This document shows, piece by piece, positions 26,484 to 33,664 of a stretch of DNA of 64,000 bases. Location of the stretch: the NCBI RefSeq assembly GCF_013127955.1, contig NZ_CP053435.1:5270001-5334000 (forward strand), written 5' to 3'. The DNA comes from Spirosoma taeanense. Lineage in GTDB: Bacteria > Bacteroidota > Bacteroidia > Cytophagales > Spirosomataceae. Made by a program: the position numbers and the translations under genes. The notes beneath the pieces were generated by a model. It worked only from the letters and a program-made list of their open reading frames with translations, was not told the origin of the DNA and ran no database searches. How positions within the stretch are numbered: position 1 is the first letter of the stretch; every line of letters starts with the position of its first letter.

Positions 26484-26526
26484 TGACCCACTCGGTACAT
26501 CAGCCCGTGGGTCAATGGCGGGCTGA
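26484..26526 (-). promoter_or_regulatory. Possible H-type pseudoknot in the rpsA leader
   Basis: mRNA order on the minus strand: TCAGCCCG, CCAT, TGACCCA, CGGGCTGA, 9 bases, TGGGTCA. Stem 1 pairs TCAGCCCG with CGGGCTGA (8 bp). Stem 2 pairs the loop segment TGACCCA with TGGGTCA (7 bp). This is the geometry of an H-type pseudoknot with 4-, 0- and 9-base loops. Its 3' end is 14 bases before the rpsA ATG and touches an AGGA. Both stems are perfect. Regulation of S1 synthesis is inference. Confidence 0.6.
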
Positions 26527-26563
26527 CTTTTGGTTTGTAAAATTTTTCCTCAAAAAAGGACTG

Positions 26564-26571
26564 CAAAGATA
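26564..26571 (-). promoter_or_regulatory. -7 element of rpsA
   Basis: Minus strand TATCTTTG, an exact TAnnTTTG match about 95 bases before the rpsA ATG. The transcript would include the whole pseudoknot-like leader. No clear TTTG at the -33 distance. Confidence 0.45.
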
Positions 26572-26635
26572 GCAATTGCTTTTCGAAAAAAGTTTCTCGG
26601 TCGGCAAAAGTCTTTGAATTTGAGCGGGAAAAGAG

Positions 26636-26701
26636 AAGAGGGAGACAAAAGAGGAAGGAAAATGCAAAAAGCAAATCCTTTTCTTCTTTTGTCTCCCTCT
26701 T
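26636..26701 (-). terminator. Long hairpin after the HNH gene
   Basis: Seventeen-base perfect arms (26636-26652 and 26685-26701), purine-rich on one side, extended inward by a few G-U and A-T pairs. The loop is about 30 bases. It lies 14 bases after the stop codon of the HNH gene and upstream of the rpsA promoter. Probable terminator separating the two units. Confidence 0.6.
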
Positions 26702-26715
26702 TTGTTCTGGTATTG

Positions 26716-27231
26716 TTACTGGAACGCTTTTTCTTTTTTGGCTAAGAAGGGCATCCAGCTTTGTTCAACTGATCCTGAAAATTCACGCAGAAAAACCAGA
26801 AACGTAGGTTTAAAAGGTTTTTGGCGCAATTTCAGATTTGCCTCATCGGGCGTGTAATCTCCTTTTCGTGAATTGCACCGTTTGCAGGCGGTAGCCAGGT
26901 TATCCCAGCTGGTTTTGCCTCCCCGCGACTTTGGCAGGACATGATCGAGGGTGAGGTCATCAGCGGTGCCGCAGTACTGGCAGCGGTGACCGTCGCGCTT
27001 AAAAATATTCTGCCGAGTGAGCATGACGCCTTTGTAGGGCAGACTTACGTATCGATGAAGCCGAATAACCGACGGCATCGGGAACTCTGCAGAAACAGTT
27101 CGGAGCGTGAATTGCTCGGATTCGGCGACGAGTTCGGCTTTTTCTAAAAAAACCAGCAAAAATGCTTTGGGAACGGAGCAGATGCTGAGTGCACTGTAAT
27201 CTTGATTTAAGACTAATACTTTCCTGCCCAT
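26716..27231 (-). CDS. HNH endonuclease-family protein
   Basis: HNH-fold protein of the short family common next to housekeeping genes in Bacteroidota. 171 residues from the ATG at 27231, giving the usual MGRKVLVLNQDYSALSI start; an ATG at 27279 would add 16 unconserved residues. A small N-terminal domain (1-75) is followed by the HNH core at about 85-140: CQYCG, LTLDHVLPKSRGG, DNLATACKRCNSRKG, with a zinc-binding Cys quartet. Cellular role unknown. No partner methylase or immunity gene is adjacent, so a defence role is not supported. Confidence 0.85.
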   Translation of the reverse strand: MGRKVLVLNQDYSALSICSVPKAFLLVFLEKAELVAESEQFTLRTVSAEFPMPSVIRLHRYVSLPYKGVMLTRQNIFKRDGHRCQYCGTADDLTLDHVLPKSRGGKTSWDNLATACKRCNSRKGDYTPDEANLKLRQKPFKPTFLVFLREFSGSVEQSWMPFLAKKEKAFQ

Positions 27232-27303
27232 ATCGCGTTTAGATGCCTCTGTACGGTAGCAAGTTACAGAGTTATCCACATAACGGCAAGAAATGTGGAA
27301 AAT

Positions 27304-27765
27304 TTAGTACCGCTCGCGTTGCAGGTCACGTTCTACGTCGCGCTCTTTAATACTATCGCGTTTATCATATAATTTTTTACCCTTTGCCAGGGCAATTTCT
27401 ACTTTTGCAAAGCCTCGTTCATTGGTAAACATCCGAATGGGCACAATCGTTAGCCCCTGGTCTTTCAACTTTTCCGTCAGACGCTTGATTTCACGCTTGG
27501 TGAGCAAAAGTTTACGGTCGCGCAAGGGCTCGTGATTGTAATGGGTCCCCTCGGTGTAGAGCGAGATATTCATCTGACGAATAAACAGCTCATCATTATG
27601 AATCAGGCAGTAAGCATCCTGCAAATTTACCTTACCCTGCCGGGCTGACTTTATCTCGGTGCCGGTCAGGACGATACCAGCAGTATATTTCTCAAGAAAT
27701 GAATATTCGAATGAAGCCCTCCGATTACGAATATCGACTTGTTTAACAATAGAAGCAGAGGCCAT
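27304..27765 (-). CDS. smpB: SsrA-binding protein SmpB
   Basis: tmRNA partner in rescue of stalled ribosomes. 153 residues, the typical length. OB-fold signatures include ASFEYSFLEKYTAGIVLTGT and EIKSARQGKVNLQDAYC, plus KLLLTKREIKRL, and the basic tail KGKKLYDKRDSIKERDVERD that reaches the decoding centre. A -7 box (27863-27870) gives a leader of about 90 bases. The tmRNA gene itself was not found in this window. Confidence 0.97.
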   Translation of the reverse strand: MASASIVKQVDIRNRRASFEYSFLEKYTAGIVLTGTEIKSARQGKVNLQDAYCLIHNDELFIRQMNISLYTEGTHYNHEPLRDRKLLLTKREIKRLTEKLKDQGLTIVPIRMFTNERGFAKVEIALAKGKKLYDKRDSIKERDVERDLQRERY

Positions 27766-27862
27766 AAGTAACTAGCTAATGTAGGATGCCGAGAGTGTAA
27801 ATGGGCATGAATGTTTGAATTACCCCCTCCTTTTCCAGCGTCTAACGTAAAATTTAAGACAA

Positions 27863-27870
27863 CAAAGGTA
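27863..27870 (-). promoter_or_regulatory. -7 element of smpB
   Basis: Minus strand TACCTTTG, exact consensus, about 98 bases before the smpB ATG. The -33 region is weak. Confidence 0.5.
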
Positions 27871-27944
27871 GGCGGGTAAGACCAAGAACACAGGAAATTG
27901 AAGAGAGGTTTGTGAGGCCCTGATAAAGCGTCATTTTTATGCAG

Positions 27945-28048
27945 GCCTGAAGTCGCCTGGCGGGCCGGTGCTTACACTCCGAGAGTGGTACCAAAGTCAC
28001 AGCCTCAAGACTTGGTACGGCACCGGCCCAAACCAAAGCGGTGTTGGA
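27945..28048. ncRNA. Candidate structured RNA (branched, about 104 nt)
   Basis: Nested perfect pairings fold into a three-way junction. Outer stem of 9 bp (27945-27953 with 28040-28048). Second stem of 10 bp, very GC-rich (27962-27971 with 28020-28029). Inside are a 5-bp hairpin with a 3-base loop (27975-27987) and a 10-bp hairpin with one bulged A (27988-27998 with 28009-28018). An asymmetric internal loop (8 against 20 bases) separates the outer stems. Size and long-hairpin-with-bubble shape recall the 6S-Flavo RNA class, but I cannot confirm that. Strand undecided; no clear promoter seen on either strand. Confidence 0.5.
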
Positions 28049-28201
28049 CACTTCAGGCGGAATTCATCATTGAATCCAAGCCAGAGTTGATTATACTTTT
28101 ACAAAAACAATGCCCATTACCAACTTTAACCGCTAAAAGATCCCATGAATTCTGATAGATAACCCATTATAATTATACTATAAACCAATAGTAACCGAAA
28201 A

Positions 28202-28220
28202 TAATATTTAGTAAATATTA
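28202..28220. repeat. Perfect A/T palindrome
   Basis: TAATATTTA, a central G, then TAAATATTA: a 9-bp perfect inverted repeat in an A/T-rich intergenic stretch. It looks like a dimeric protein-binding site, but no gene start is near on either strand. Confidence 0.4.
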
Positions 28221-28278
28221 CCAACAACTATGCCAATGTTGCAGCTTTAAAACAGTTTATAGAATTTTCATGGCTGAT

Positions 28279-28334
28279 TAAAACAACAAGGGCGGCTGAG
28301 CGATTGTAATCGCTCAGCCGCCCTTGTTGTTTTA
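28279..28334 (-). terminator. Near-perfect 27-bp palindromic terminator
   Basis: Arms 28279-28305 and 28308-28334 are perfectly complementary over 27 bases with a formal 2-base centre. The inner GC-rich core is flanked by AAAACAACAAG/CTTGTTGTTTT, so a T-rich end follows the stem on the minus strand. It starts 9 bases from the OmpH stop codon. Confidence 0.8.
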
Positions 28335-28342
28335 TCTTCCGA

Positions 28343-28963
28343 CTATTTCTTTGGCTGTTTATTCTTGTATTCTTTATTCAGGCCGTCCAGAACTATTTTG
28401 GTCCGGTCGGCTGCCGGGTCGGCAAAGAGTATGCCGCCACCTTTGGTATACCCGAGTACAAACTCATACTTATTCTGCGCATTTACTTTTTTCAGATAAT
28501 CGTAAATCTGGTCGTATAGCTGCTTGTTTTTCGACTGTTCTTCGTTCGCCAGATTCTGAGCAGCCCGATCGCGGTAAGCCAGGATATCCTGTTGTTCTTT
28601 TTGCAGCGAAGCTTCGGTTGCGCGTCCCTGTTCCTGGGTCATGGTTGGAGCCTTTTGCTGAAAGAAGGCTACTTTATTCTGCAGATTACGTCCTTTCGCA
28701 GCAAGATCATTTTCTAATTGAAACCGCTTGCTTTCGAGTACTTTCTGAGTGTCTTTAAAATAATCGTATTTCGTAAGCAGCGTATCAACATTCACATAAA
28801 CGATCGCTCTGCCTTTAGCCTCAGCGGGAGCGGATGAAACGGGAGCTGCTTCGGGCTGGCCGTCTTTGAAATGCAGGTAGTATAGAACAGCTACGGCAAT
28901 CGTCAGGATGACGTTTAAAAACAACGAGGCATTCTTCACGGGAAATGAATCAGTTAGTGACAA
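28343..28963 (-). CDS. OmpH/Skp-family periplasmic chaperone-like protein
   Basis: OmpH/Skp-like protein thought to hold unfolded outer-membrane proteins in the periplasm. 206 residues. An N-terminal signal anchor (about 13-28, SLFLNVILTIAVAVLYYL), a Pro/Ala linker, then the Skp core from about 52: IVYVNVDTLLTKYDYFKD, followed by a long charged coiled coil (65-160) and C-terminal strands YEFVLGYTKGGGILFAD. The anchor probably stays uncleaved, since no clear cleavage site is seen. A -7 box (28974-28981) lies only about 11-18 bases upstream, so the leader is very short. Confidence 0.82.
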   Translation of the reverse strand: MSLTDSFPVKNASLFLNVILTIAVAVLYYLHFKDGQPEAAPVSSAPAEAKGRAIVYVNVDTLLTKYDYFKDTQKVLESKRFQLENDLAAKGRNLQNKVAFFQQKAPTMTQEQGRATEASLQKEQQDILAYRDRAAQNLANEEQSKNKQLYDQIYDYLKKVNAQNKYEFVLGYTKGGGILFADPAADRTKIVLDGLNKEYKNKQPKK

Positions 28964-28973
28964 ATTTATCCTA

Positions 28974-28981
28974 CAAAGGTA
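28974..28981 (-). promoter_or_regulatory. -7 element of the OmpH gene
   Basis: Minus strand TACCTTTG, 11 bases from the start codon. It would give an mRNA with only a few leader bases. The -33 box is not clear. Confidence 0.38.
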
Positions 28982-28995
28982 GGTGGAATTACGGT

Positions 28996-29370
28996 TTACG
29001 AAGTACGATTCACCAGTTGATTTGTAGTAGCCTGACGAACGAAAAAGCCTGAAAGCCCTGCCAAACCGCCAACCAATCCGCTGAGAATAACTATGATTAT
29101 CAAGGCGATGGCAGCATGATCGGTTTTAAACAGTAACAGGCTCATCCGGCCGGTAAAAATACCATCTGTCTGAAAATGAATAAGCAGTGCATAGACCAGC
29201 CAGACCAACGAAACACCCACGAAGCCGTACCCAAAGGCACGCACCACAGACGCACTACGCCAAAAACAAACCAGAAAGGCAACCAGCGCTATACTCCACC
29301 AGGGTAACAGCAGTTGAGCCAGCAAACTAAGCAGAGCGATGATAATAATCTGAATCATAGATGGAATCAC
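28996..29370 (-). CDS. Small four-helix membrane protein, function unknown
   Basis: No family recognised. 124 residues, about four transmembrane helices (4-22, 24-40, 45-66, 82-108) with an exposed loop near 66-80 (HFQTDGIFTGRM). The start overlaps the stop of the penicillin-acylase-family gene by 4 bases, so the two are translationally coupled. A role in localising or supporting that enzyme is possible but unproven. Confidence 0.68.
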   Translation of the reverse strand: MIPSMIQIIIIALLSLLAQLLLPWWSIALVAFLVCFWRSASVVRAFGYGFVGVSLVWLVYALLIHFQTDGIFTGRMSLLLFKTDHAAIALIIIVILSGLVGGLAGLSGFFVRQATTNQLVNRTS

Positions 29371-31814
29371 TTGATAGTCAGCTTTCGTTTAATGCGCGTG
29401 TGATTGCGTTGATCTGACTGCAGGTACAGCAGTTCATTAAGTTGGCCCGTTCGCCACGTTTCAATCATGTTCTGGTAATACGGACTACCGGGATTGCCCG
29501 ACTGGCCACCGGGATATATACCATAAGCTTTCGGTTGAGGGCCCAGAGCAACGACCATGCGCCACGACGGCCCGGCTCGTTCAGACGTAGCATTCACAAT
29601 GTTGCTGCCTCCGCCGATGTTTAAATCCAGTACACTAAAGGCATCTACACCCGGCAGCAGATGCCGAATATCCGTTCCTTTAGTAGGTCCCCACGCCCAT
29701 GCTTCACCTAACGCACCCTTCTGTTTAACCAATGTATCGCAGGCGGCCCGGAAGCTTTGCGTTACCAGGTCTGGCAGACGTTCGCGAACAGGCGTTTTGA
29801 CATTATCGAACCAGCGGGACGAAGGATCGCGCTGCATAAGTGTCAGGGTACGGTCCGGAGATGGGTAACGCATAGGCAACGTATCGCCCTGATCAAATTC
29901 ATCGGCCCAGATAGCCTCATTCAACTGAGTTAGCCACCGCGAAAAAATGGTCGGGCCAATCTCGCCAGCGTCATTGTTAAAGCGCCAGTCTTTCAATATA
30001 GCGAGCGCATTTTGCTGGCTTTGGTTGAGGGACTGCGGGTTCAAGTGAGGCAAAATGACCGGCAGTACATCGGCGGCTCGCAGATTGAAGTTGTCGTTCT
30101 GTAAGGCACGCAGACTATCGGCCGTAGCGCGCTGCATAGCCGCTAGACGCTGGTTGATGCGTCGCCCACGCTCAGATGGCGCAAATTCCCAGTTGATGTA
30201 ATACGGGTACGTCTGGTCTGTAGAGGACTGATTGGCTGAACTAACGAACCCACGGGGCGGGTTTTTGACCAGCGGATTCTGATTGGCAGGAACAAATCCG
30301 TACCAGTCATCGGCGGGGTTAGTCCCATCGAGCAGAAATTTACCTTGTTCTTTATATTTCAGCGGGTAGCGTCCGTTGGGCGAAATAGCAATGTCGTTCT
30401 GACTGCTGGCGAAAATAAAATTCTGCGCGGGGGCAACGTAATAGGTTAATGCTTTTCGATAATCGGCAAAGGATTTTGCGCGATTAAGGTAATAAAAGCA
30501 GCGCATTTCGTTCGATGGTTCGTGCGCAATCCAGCGAGCCGCGTGCCCAACCGGGATGTTTCGACGGAATGGCTTAGCATCGGCGGAATACACTACGGGC
30601 CCGTGATGGGTATATATAACCGTATCTAGTACGTCTGCCTTTCCTTTTACCTTGATGGTTTCAAGACGCGTCCGGACCGGTTTCCACTGCTTGTCGTGCC
30701 AGTATTCCCGGCGGCTATCATCTTTGAACCGGATCGTATAGAAATCAAGGACGTCAGCACCAACGTTGGTAACCCCCCAGGCTACGTCTTTATTAAAACC
30801 AATGATTACATTGGGCGCGCCCGGCAGCGATGCGCCATATACGTTTACCGTTGGCGATACGAGCTGGATTTGATACCAGATTGAAGGTAAACTCAGTGTC
30901 AGGTGCGGATCATTAGCCAGAATTGGAAAGCCCGTTGCTGACTTCTGTGCCCCTACAGCCCAGTTATTGGAGCCAATTTCCGGCTGCGGCCGACGCATAC
31001 CGGCATCGAAACGCGGAGCCGACAAGGCCAGCAAACTATGCAGGCTGCTGTCTTTTGGCGTGGGCGGAACAGGCAGGGGTGCAAAATCCCACCCGGTGCC
31101 GGGAGGAATAATAGGGTCTTCGCGAGTGGGATAGTTCGGAAACAGATCGGCGGTAACGGCGGCCCCATATTTCCGGAGAATATTGGTCATCAGCAGATCA
31201 TCGGCTCCGCTGGCCAGCGTACTGGTCATCTGTTTCAAAAGCAGAGCGCATTTAAGCGGTGTCCAGGGCTCGGGCGCGTATCCCAATAATTTGTACTCAA
31301 TCGGGTATTTGGCGGGCGTGAGTTGATTGATCCAGGCATTGACGCCGGCGGTATACGCATCGAGCGCATCCCGAGTTGCCGGGTCATTCTGCATACCTTT
31401 CAGTGTCTGCTCCGCTCCGTAACCCATGCCTAAGTGGCGGTTGTAGCGGTCAAGTTCTAATGCTCTGTCGCCGACAATCTCCGAAACCCGTCCGGCAGCG
31501 GCATGCGTCTGAAATTCCATTTGCCAGAGCCGGTCGCGGGCAGTCAGATAGCCCTGAGCAAAGTAAAGGTCATGGTCGTTCTGGGCAAACACATGCGGAA
31601 CAGCCACGTCATCGAACAGAACCGTAACGGGCGCTTTGGTCCCTTCTAACGTAACCTCTTCATCCTGGTAATTGATTGATTCGGCATTTTGCCAGAAACC
31701 AACAAACGGACTAAGCAGGGGCCCGAACGCGGGAATCCCTCCCCAGGGGCGATTAAGTGCCCAGACGAGCGTAATTGTGAATAATGAAATTAAGGCCGCT
31801 TTAAGATAGCGCAT
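29367..31814 (-). CDS. Penicillin-acylase-family N-terminal nucleophile hydrolase
   Basis: Ntn-hydrolase of the penicillin/cephalosporin/AHL acylase group, 815 residues. These proteins are exported as one chain and cut themselves, freeing a catalytic Ser at the start of the beta subunit. Here the nucleophile is Ser282 in GSNNWAVG. A signal anchor lies at about 5-20. The alpha part (about 45-230) includes VTVLFDDVAVPHVFAQN and YFAQGYLTARDRLWQME, both typical. Beta-subunit segments NDPHLTLSLPSIWYQ and GVTNVGADVLDFY are visible. Natural substrate (amide, lactone signal or peptide) cannot be told. First gene of a two-gene unit. Confidence 0.9.
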   Translation of the reverse strand: MRYLKAALISLFTITLVWALNRPWGGIPAFGPLLSPFVGFWQNAESINYQDEEVTLEGTKAPVTVLFDDVAVPHVFAQNDHDLYFAQGYLTARDRLWQMEFQTHAAAGRVSEIVGDRALELDRYNRHLGMGYGAEQTLKGMQNDPATRDALDAYTAGVNAWINQLTPAKYPIEYKLLGYAPEPWTPLKCALLLKQMTSTLASGADDLLMTNILRKYGAAVTADLFPNYPTREDPIIPPGTGWDFAPLPVPPTPKDSSLHSLLALSAPRFDAGMRRPQPEIGSNNWAVGAQKSATGFPILANDPHLTLSLPSIWYQIQLVSPTVNVYGASLPGAPNVIIGFNKDVAWGVTNVGADVLDFYTIRFKDDSRREYWHDKQWKPVRTRLETIKVKGKADVLDTVIYTHHGPVVYSADAKPFRRNIPVGHAARWIAHEPSNEMRCFYYLNRAKSFADYRKALTYYVAPAQNFIFASSQNDIAISPNGRYPLKYKEQGKFLLDGTNPADDWYGFVPANQNPLVKNPPRGFVSSANQSSTDQTYPYYINWEFAPSERGRRINQRLAAMQRATADSLRALQNDNFNLRAADVLPVILPHLNPQSLNQSQQNALAILKDWRFNNDAGEIGPTIFSRWLTQLNEAIWADEFDQGDTLPMRYPSPDRTLTLMQRDPSSRWFDNVKTPVRERLPDLVTQSFRAACDTLVKQKGALGEAWAWGPTKGTDIRHLLPGVDAFSVLDLNIGGGSNIVNATSERAGPSWRMVVALGPQPKAYGIYPGGQSGNPGSPYYQNMIETWRTGQLNELLYLQSDQRNHTRIKRKLTIK

Positions 31815-31911
31815 AAAACAGGACTGGAATCAGATGAAGGTTCTGGTGCAAGTTCACAATTGCACCCAGCAAATAAAAACTATTCTTTTCCTAACGAGGC
31901 AATTCTTTTTT

Positions 31912-31919
31912 TACATTTG
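31912..31919 (+). promoter_or_regulatory. -7 element of the FecI-type sigma gene
   Basis: TACATTTG, an exact consensus match, about 65 bases before the chosen ATG. -33 box not clear. Confidence 0.42.
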
Positions 31920-31980
31920 CTTTTGTTGGAACCGCTAATGTAATCCATAGAGAAACAATCATTTGCGGAATTCTTCTCTA

Positions 31981-32571
31981 ATGTACATGGTACTGACCGA
32001 CGCAGACCTGACGCTTCGCCTGAAGCAGGATGACGAGACAGCATTTGAGACGCTGTTTCGTCGGCATTACCGTTTTTTGTACACGATAGCAATCCAGTAC
32101 GTCAAAGATCCCGCGATAGCAGAAGATGCCCTGCAGGAAGTTTATCTGAAGCTGTGGACGCATCGGAGTCACCTAGACCCTTCGCAGCCCGTAAAAAGTT
32201 ATCTGGCTACAGCTATGCGTAACCAGGTTCTGAACCGATTGCGCGACGAAAAACGGACGATTTTACGGCACATTGAGCTTCAGACAGGGCTTTCCATACT
32301 CGATACAACAACCGAGGATCAGATTACACTTGATGAATACAGTCTGATTGTGCAGGCTGGTTTGCGCCACTTACCCCAGCAACGGCGACTGGTATTTACG
32401 CTTCGCTCCGAGAATGGCCTTTCGAACGAAGAGATTGCTGCGCAGCTCCATATATCTGCAAATACCGTAAAAGTGCAATATTATCAGGCCTGTCGGTTTC
32501 TTCGCAACTACCTGCGTCAGCATGCTGGGATTGAAACCCTGGCTCTTTTTCTGGCTACGTATTGCAACTAA
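31981..32571 (+). CDS. FecI-type ECF sigma factor of a sus-like locus
   Basis: RNA polymerase sigma-70 factor of the Bacteroidota-expanded ECF group that controls adjacent TonB-dependent uptake genes. 196 residues from the ATG at 31981; a second ATG at 31987 is equally possible, and an upstream TTG at 31963 less so. Region 2 at about 20-85 (RRHYRFLYTIAIQYVKDPAI, AEDALQEVYLKLW). Region 4 at about 130-185 with LPQQRRLVFTLRSENGLSNE and IHISANTVK-type helix-turn-helix. Followed by a FecR gene and a SusC with a signalling domain, the standard trans-envelope set. Confidence 0.9.
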   Translation: MYMVLTDADLTLRLKQDDETAFETLFRRHYRFLYTIAIQYVKDPAIAEDALQEVYLKLWTHRSHLDPSQPVKSYLATAMRNQVLNRLRDEKRTILRHIELQTGLSILDTTTEDQITLDEYSLIVQAGLRHLPQQRRLVFTLRSENGLSNEEIAAQLHISANTVKVQYYQACRFLRNYLRQHAGIETLALFLATYCN

Positions 32572-32644
32572 GCAATAAATATTTTTTCGTTTCCAATAAT
32601 ACTTTCTGGTTTTGGTGGTGTATAGAAAGCATACTGGCTTTCCT

Positions 32645-33646
32645 ATGCCCATGACTGAACAGCTGCTTCAACGGTATTTTGCCAATCAGGTTACGCCAAC
32701 CGAAGCCAAGCAGGTGCTGGATTGGTTCGCTACCAATGTAGGGCAAACTTACCTGACCCACCGGCTTGACGCCCAGTTAGGTGATGCTGATTGGCACGCG
32801 CCCCCGAATACCCTAACTCCGGATGCCGACCGGATGCTAACCGCAATTCGGCTGCAACTGGCAACGTCCTCATTGACAACCAACCCGGCTCCCGTCAAAT
32901 CTTTTAACTGGTTTAATCAGTCCATGCGCTGGGCAGCCGTTTTTATCGGCGCAGTGCTCCTAGCAGCCGGCGCTTATTGGGGGTATCAGTATTTATATCC
33001 TGCCGATCTGGTCCAGCAGACTGCCTTTGGAGAAACACACCGGCTGACGTTACCCGATGGCTCAACGGTTACGCTAAACGGAAATAGTCGTTTACGCTAC
33101 GCCCCTCAGTGGTCCAGCGGTCAAACCCGCGATGTGTGGCTCACTGGTGAAGGTTTTTTTCGGGTCACCCATCAGCGCAATCACGAACGCTTTATCGTGC
33201 ATCTGCCGAACAGACTGACCATTGAGGTACTGGGCACGCAGTTTAACGTGCTGGCGCGCGAAAGCCGGGCTAAAGTAGTACTCAACAACGGAAAGATTCG
33301 GCTGAACGTAGGCGAACAGGCGCAGCGGAAGCTGATCATGCAGCCCGGCGACCTGGTCTATGCCGATGTGAAAGCCCGAATCTATTACCGAAAACGGGTA
33401 GATGCGGCTGCGCAGTCAGCCTGGCAGACGGGCAAACTGAAATTTGACGAGACAAGCCTGCAGGAAGTAGCTCAGATGCTGGAAGACACCTACGGCGTTA
33501 CGGTCGTTATCGCCGATCCTGAATTACGTCGGCAGACGCTTTCGGGCACAATTCCTAATCGCGACATCGAAACCATTCTGAAAGGTCTTTCCACGCTCTT
33601 CGATCTGCACATTACCCAGCAAACTAACCGGATTACGATTCAATAA
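32645..33646 (+). CDS. FecR-family anti-sigma factor
   Basis: Inner-membrane regulator that passes the signal from the SusC receptor to the FecI-type sigma. 333 residues from the ATG at 32645 (a TTG at 32612 is unlikely). The cytoplasmic N-terminus (1-90) has LLQRYFANQVTPTEAKQVLDW. One transmembrane helix lies at about 100-120. A FecR domain follows (about 130-225, FGETHRLTLPDGSTVTLNGNS), then a C-terminal DUF4974/secretin-like domain (about 260-330, KLKFDETSLQEVAQMLEDTY). Gap to SusC is 18 bases. Confidence 0.92.
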   Translation: MPMTEQLLQRYFANQVTPTEAKQVLDWFATNVGQTYLTHRLDAQLGDADWHAPPNTLTPDADRMLTAIRLQLATSSLTTNPAPVKSFNWFNQSMRWAAVFIGAVLLAAGAYWGYQYLYPADLVQQTAFGETHRLTLPDGSTVTLNGNSRLRYAPQWSSGQTRDVWLTGEGFFRVTHQRNHERFIVHLPNRLTIEVLGTQFNVLARESRAKVVLNNGKIRLNVGEQAQRKLIMQPGDLVYADVKARIYYRKRVDAAAQSAWQTGKLKFDETSLQEVAQMLEDTYGVTVVIADPELRRQTLSGTIPNRDIETILKGLSTLFDLHITQQTNRITIQ

Positions 33647-33664
33647 CTCAATCTGCCCTTAATC

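Larger units (their letters stand above)
27766..28342. other. Intergenic region with structured elements
   Basis: 577 bases without a supported protein gene. From left to right it holds the smpB leader and promoter (to 27870), a branched RNA-like structure (27945-28048), an A/T-rich stretch with a perfect palindrome (28202-28220), and the terminator of the OmpH gene (28279-28334). A 65-codon open frame across the structured part has no protein-like features. Confidence 0.7.

Noticed and set aside
25603-26526. 307-codon plus-strand open frame opposite rpsA
   Set aside because: Antisense shadow of the strongly conserved S1 domains; no independent domain, start region or composition to support it.
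26716-27231. HNH endonuclease as part of a restriction or phage-defence system
   Set aside because: No methylase, helicase or immunity partner is adjacent; neighbours are rpsA and smpB. The family is common as a stand-alone gene in this phylum.
27775-27835. GGAGG-rich segment and a 10-codon leader frame (MPIYTLGILH) in the smpB leader
   Set aside because: The spacing from GGAGG to the small ATG is too long and Bacteroidota rarely use strong Shine-Dalgarno sites. No sign of regulation by a leader peptide.
27945-28048. Integron attC site or transposon end
   Set aside because: The core motifs of attC sites are missing, there is no integrase or transposase nearby, and no target duplication is visible.
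27854-28051. 65-codon open frame on the minus strand in the smpB upstream gap
   Set aside because: It runs through the branched RNA-like structure, has no protein-family features, and its composition follows the stems rather than codon usage of neighbours.
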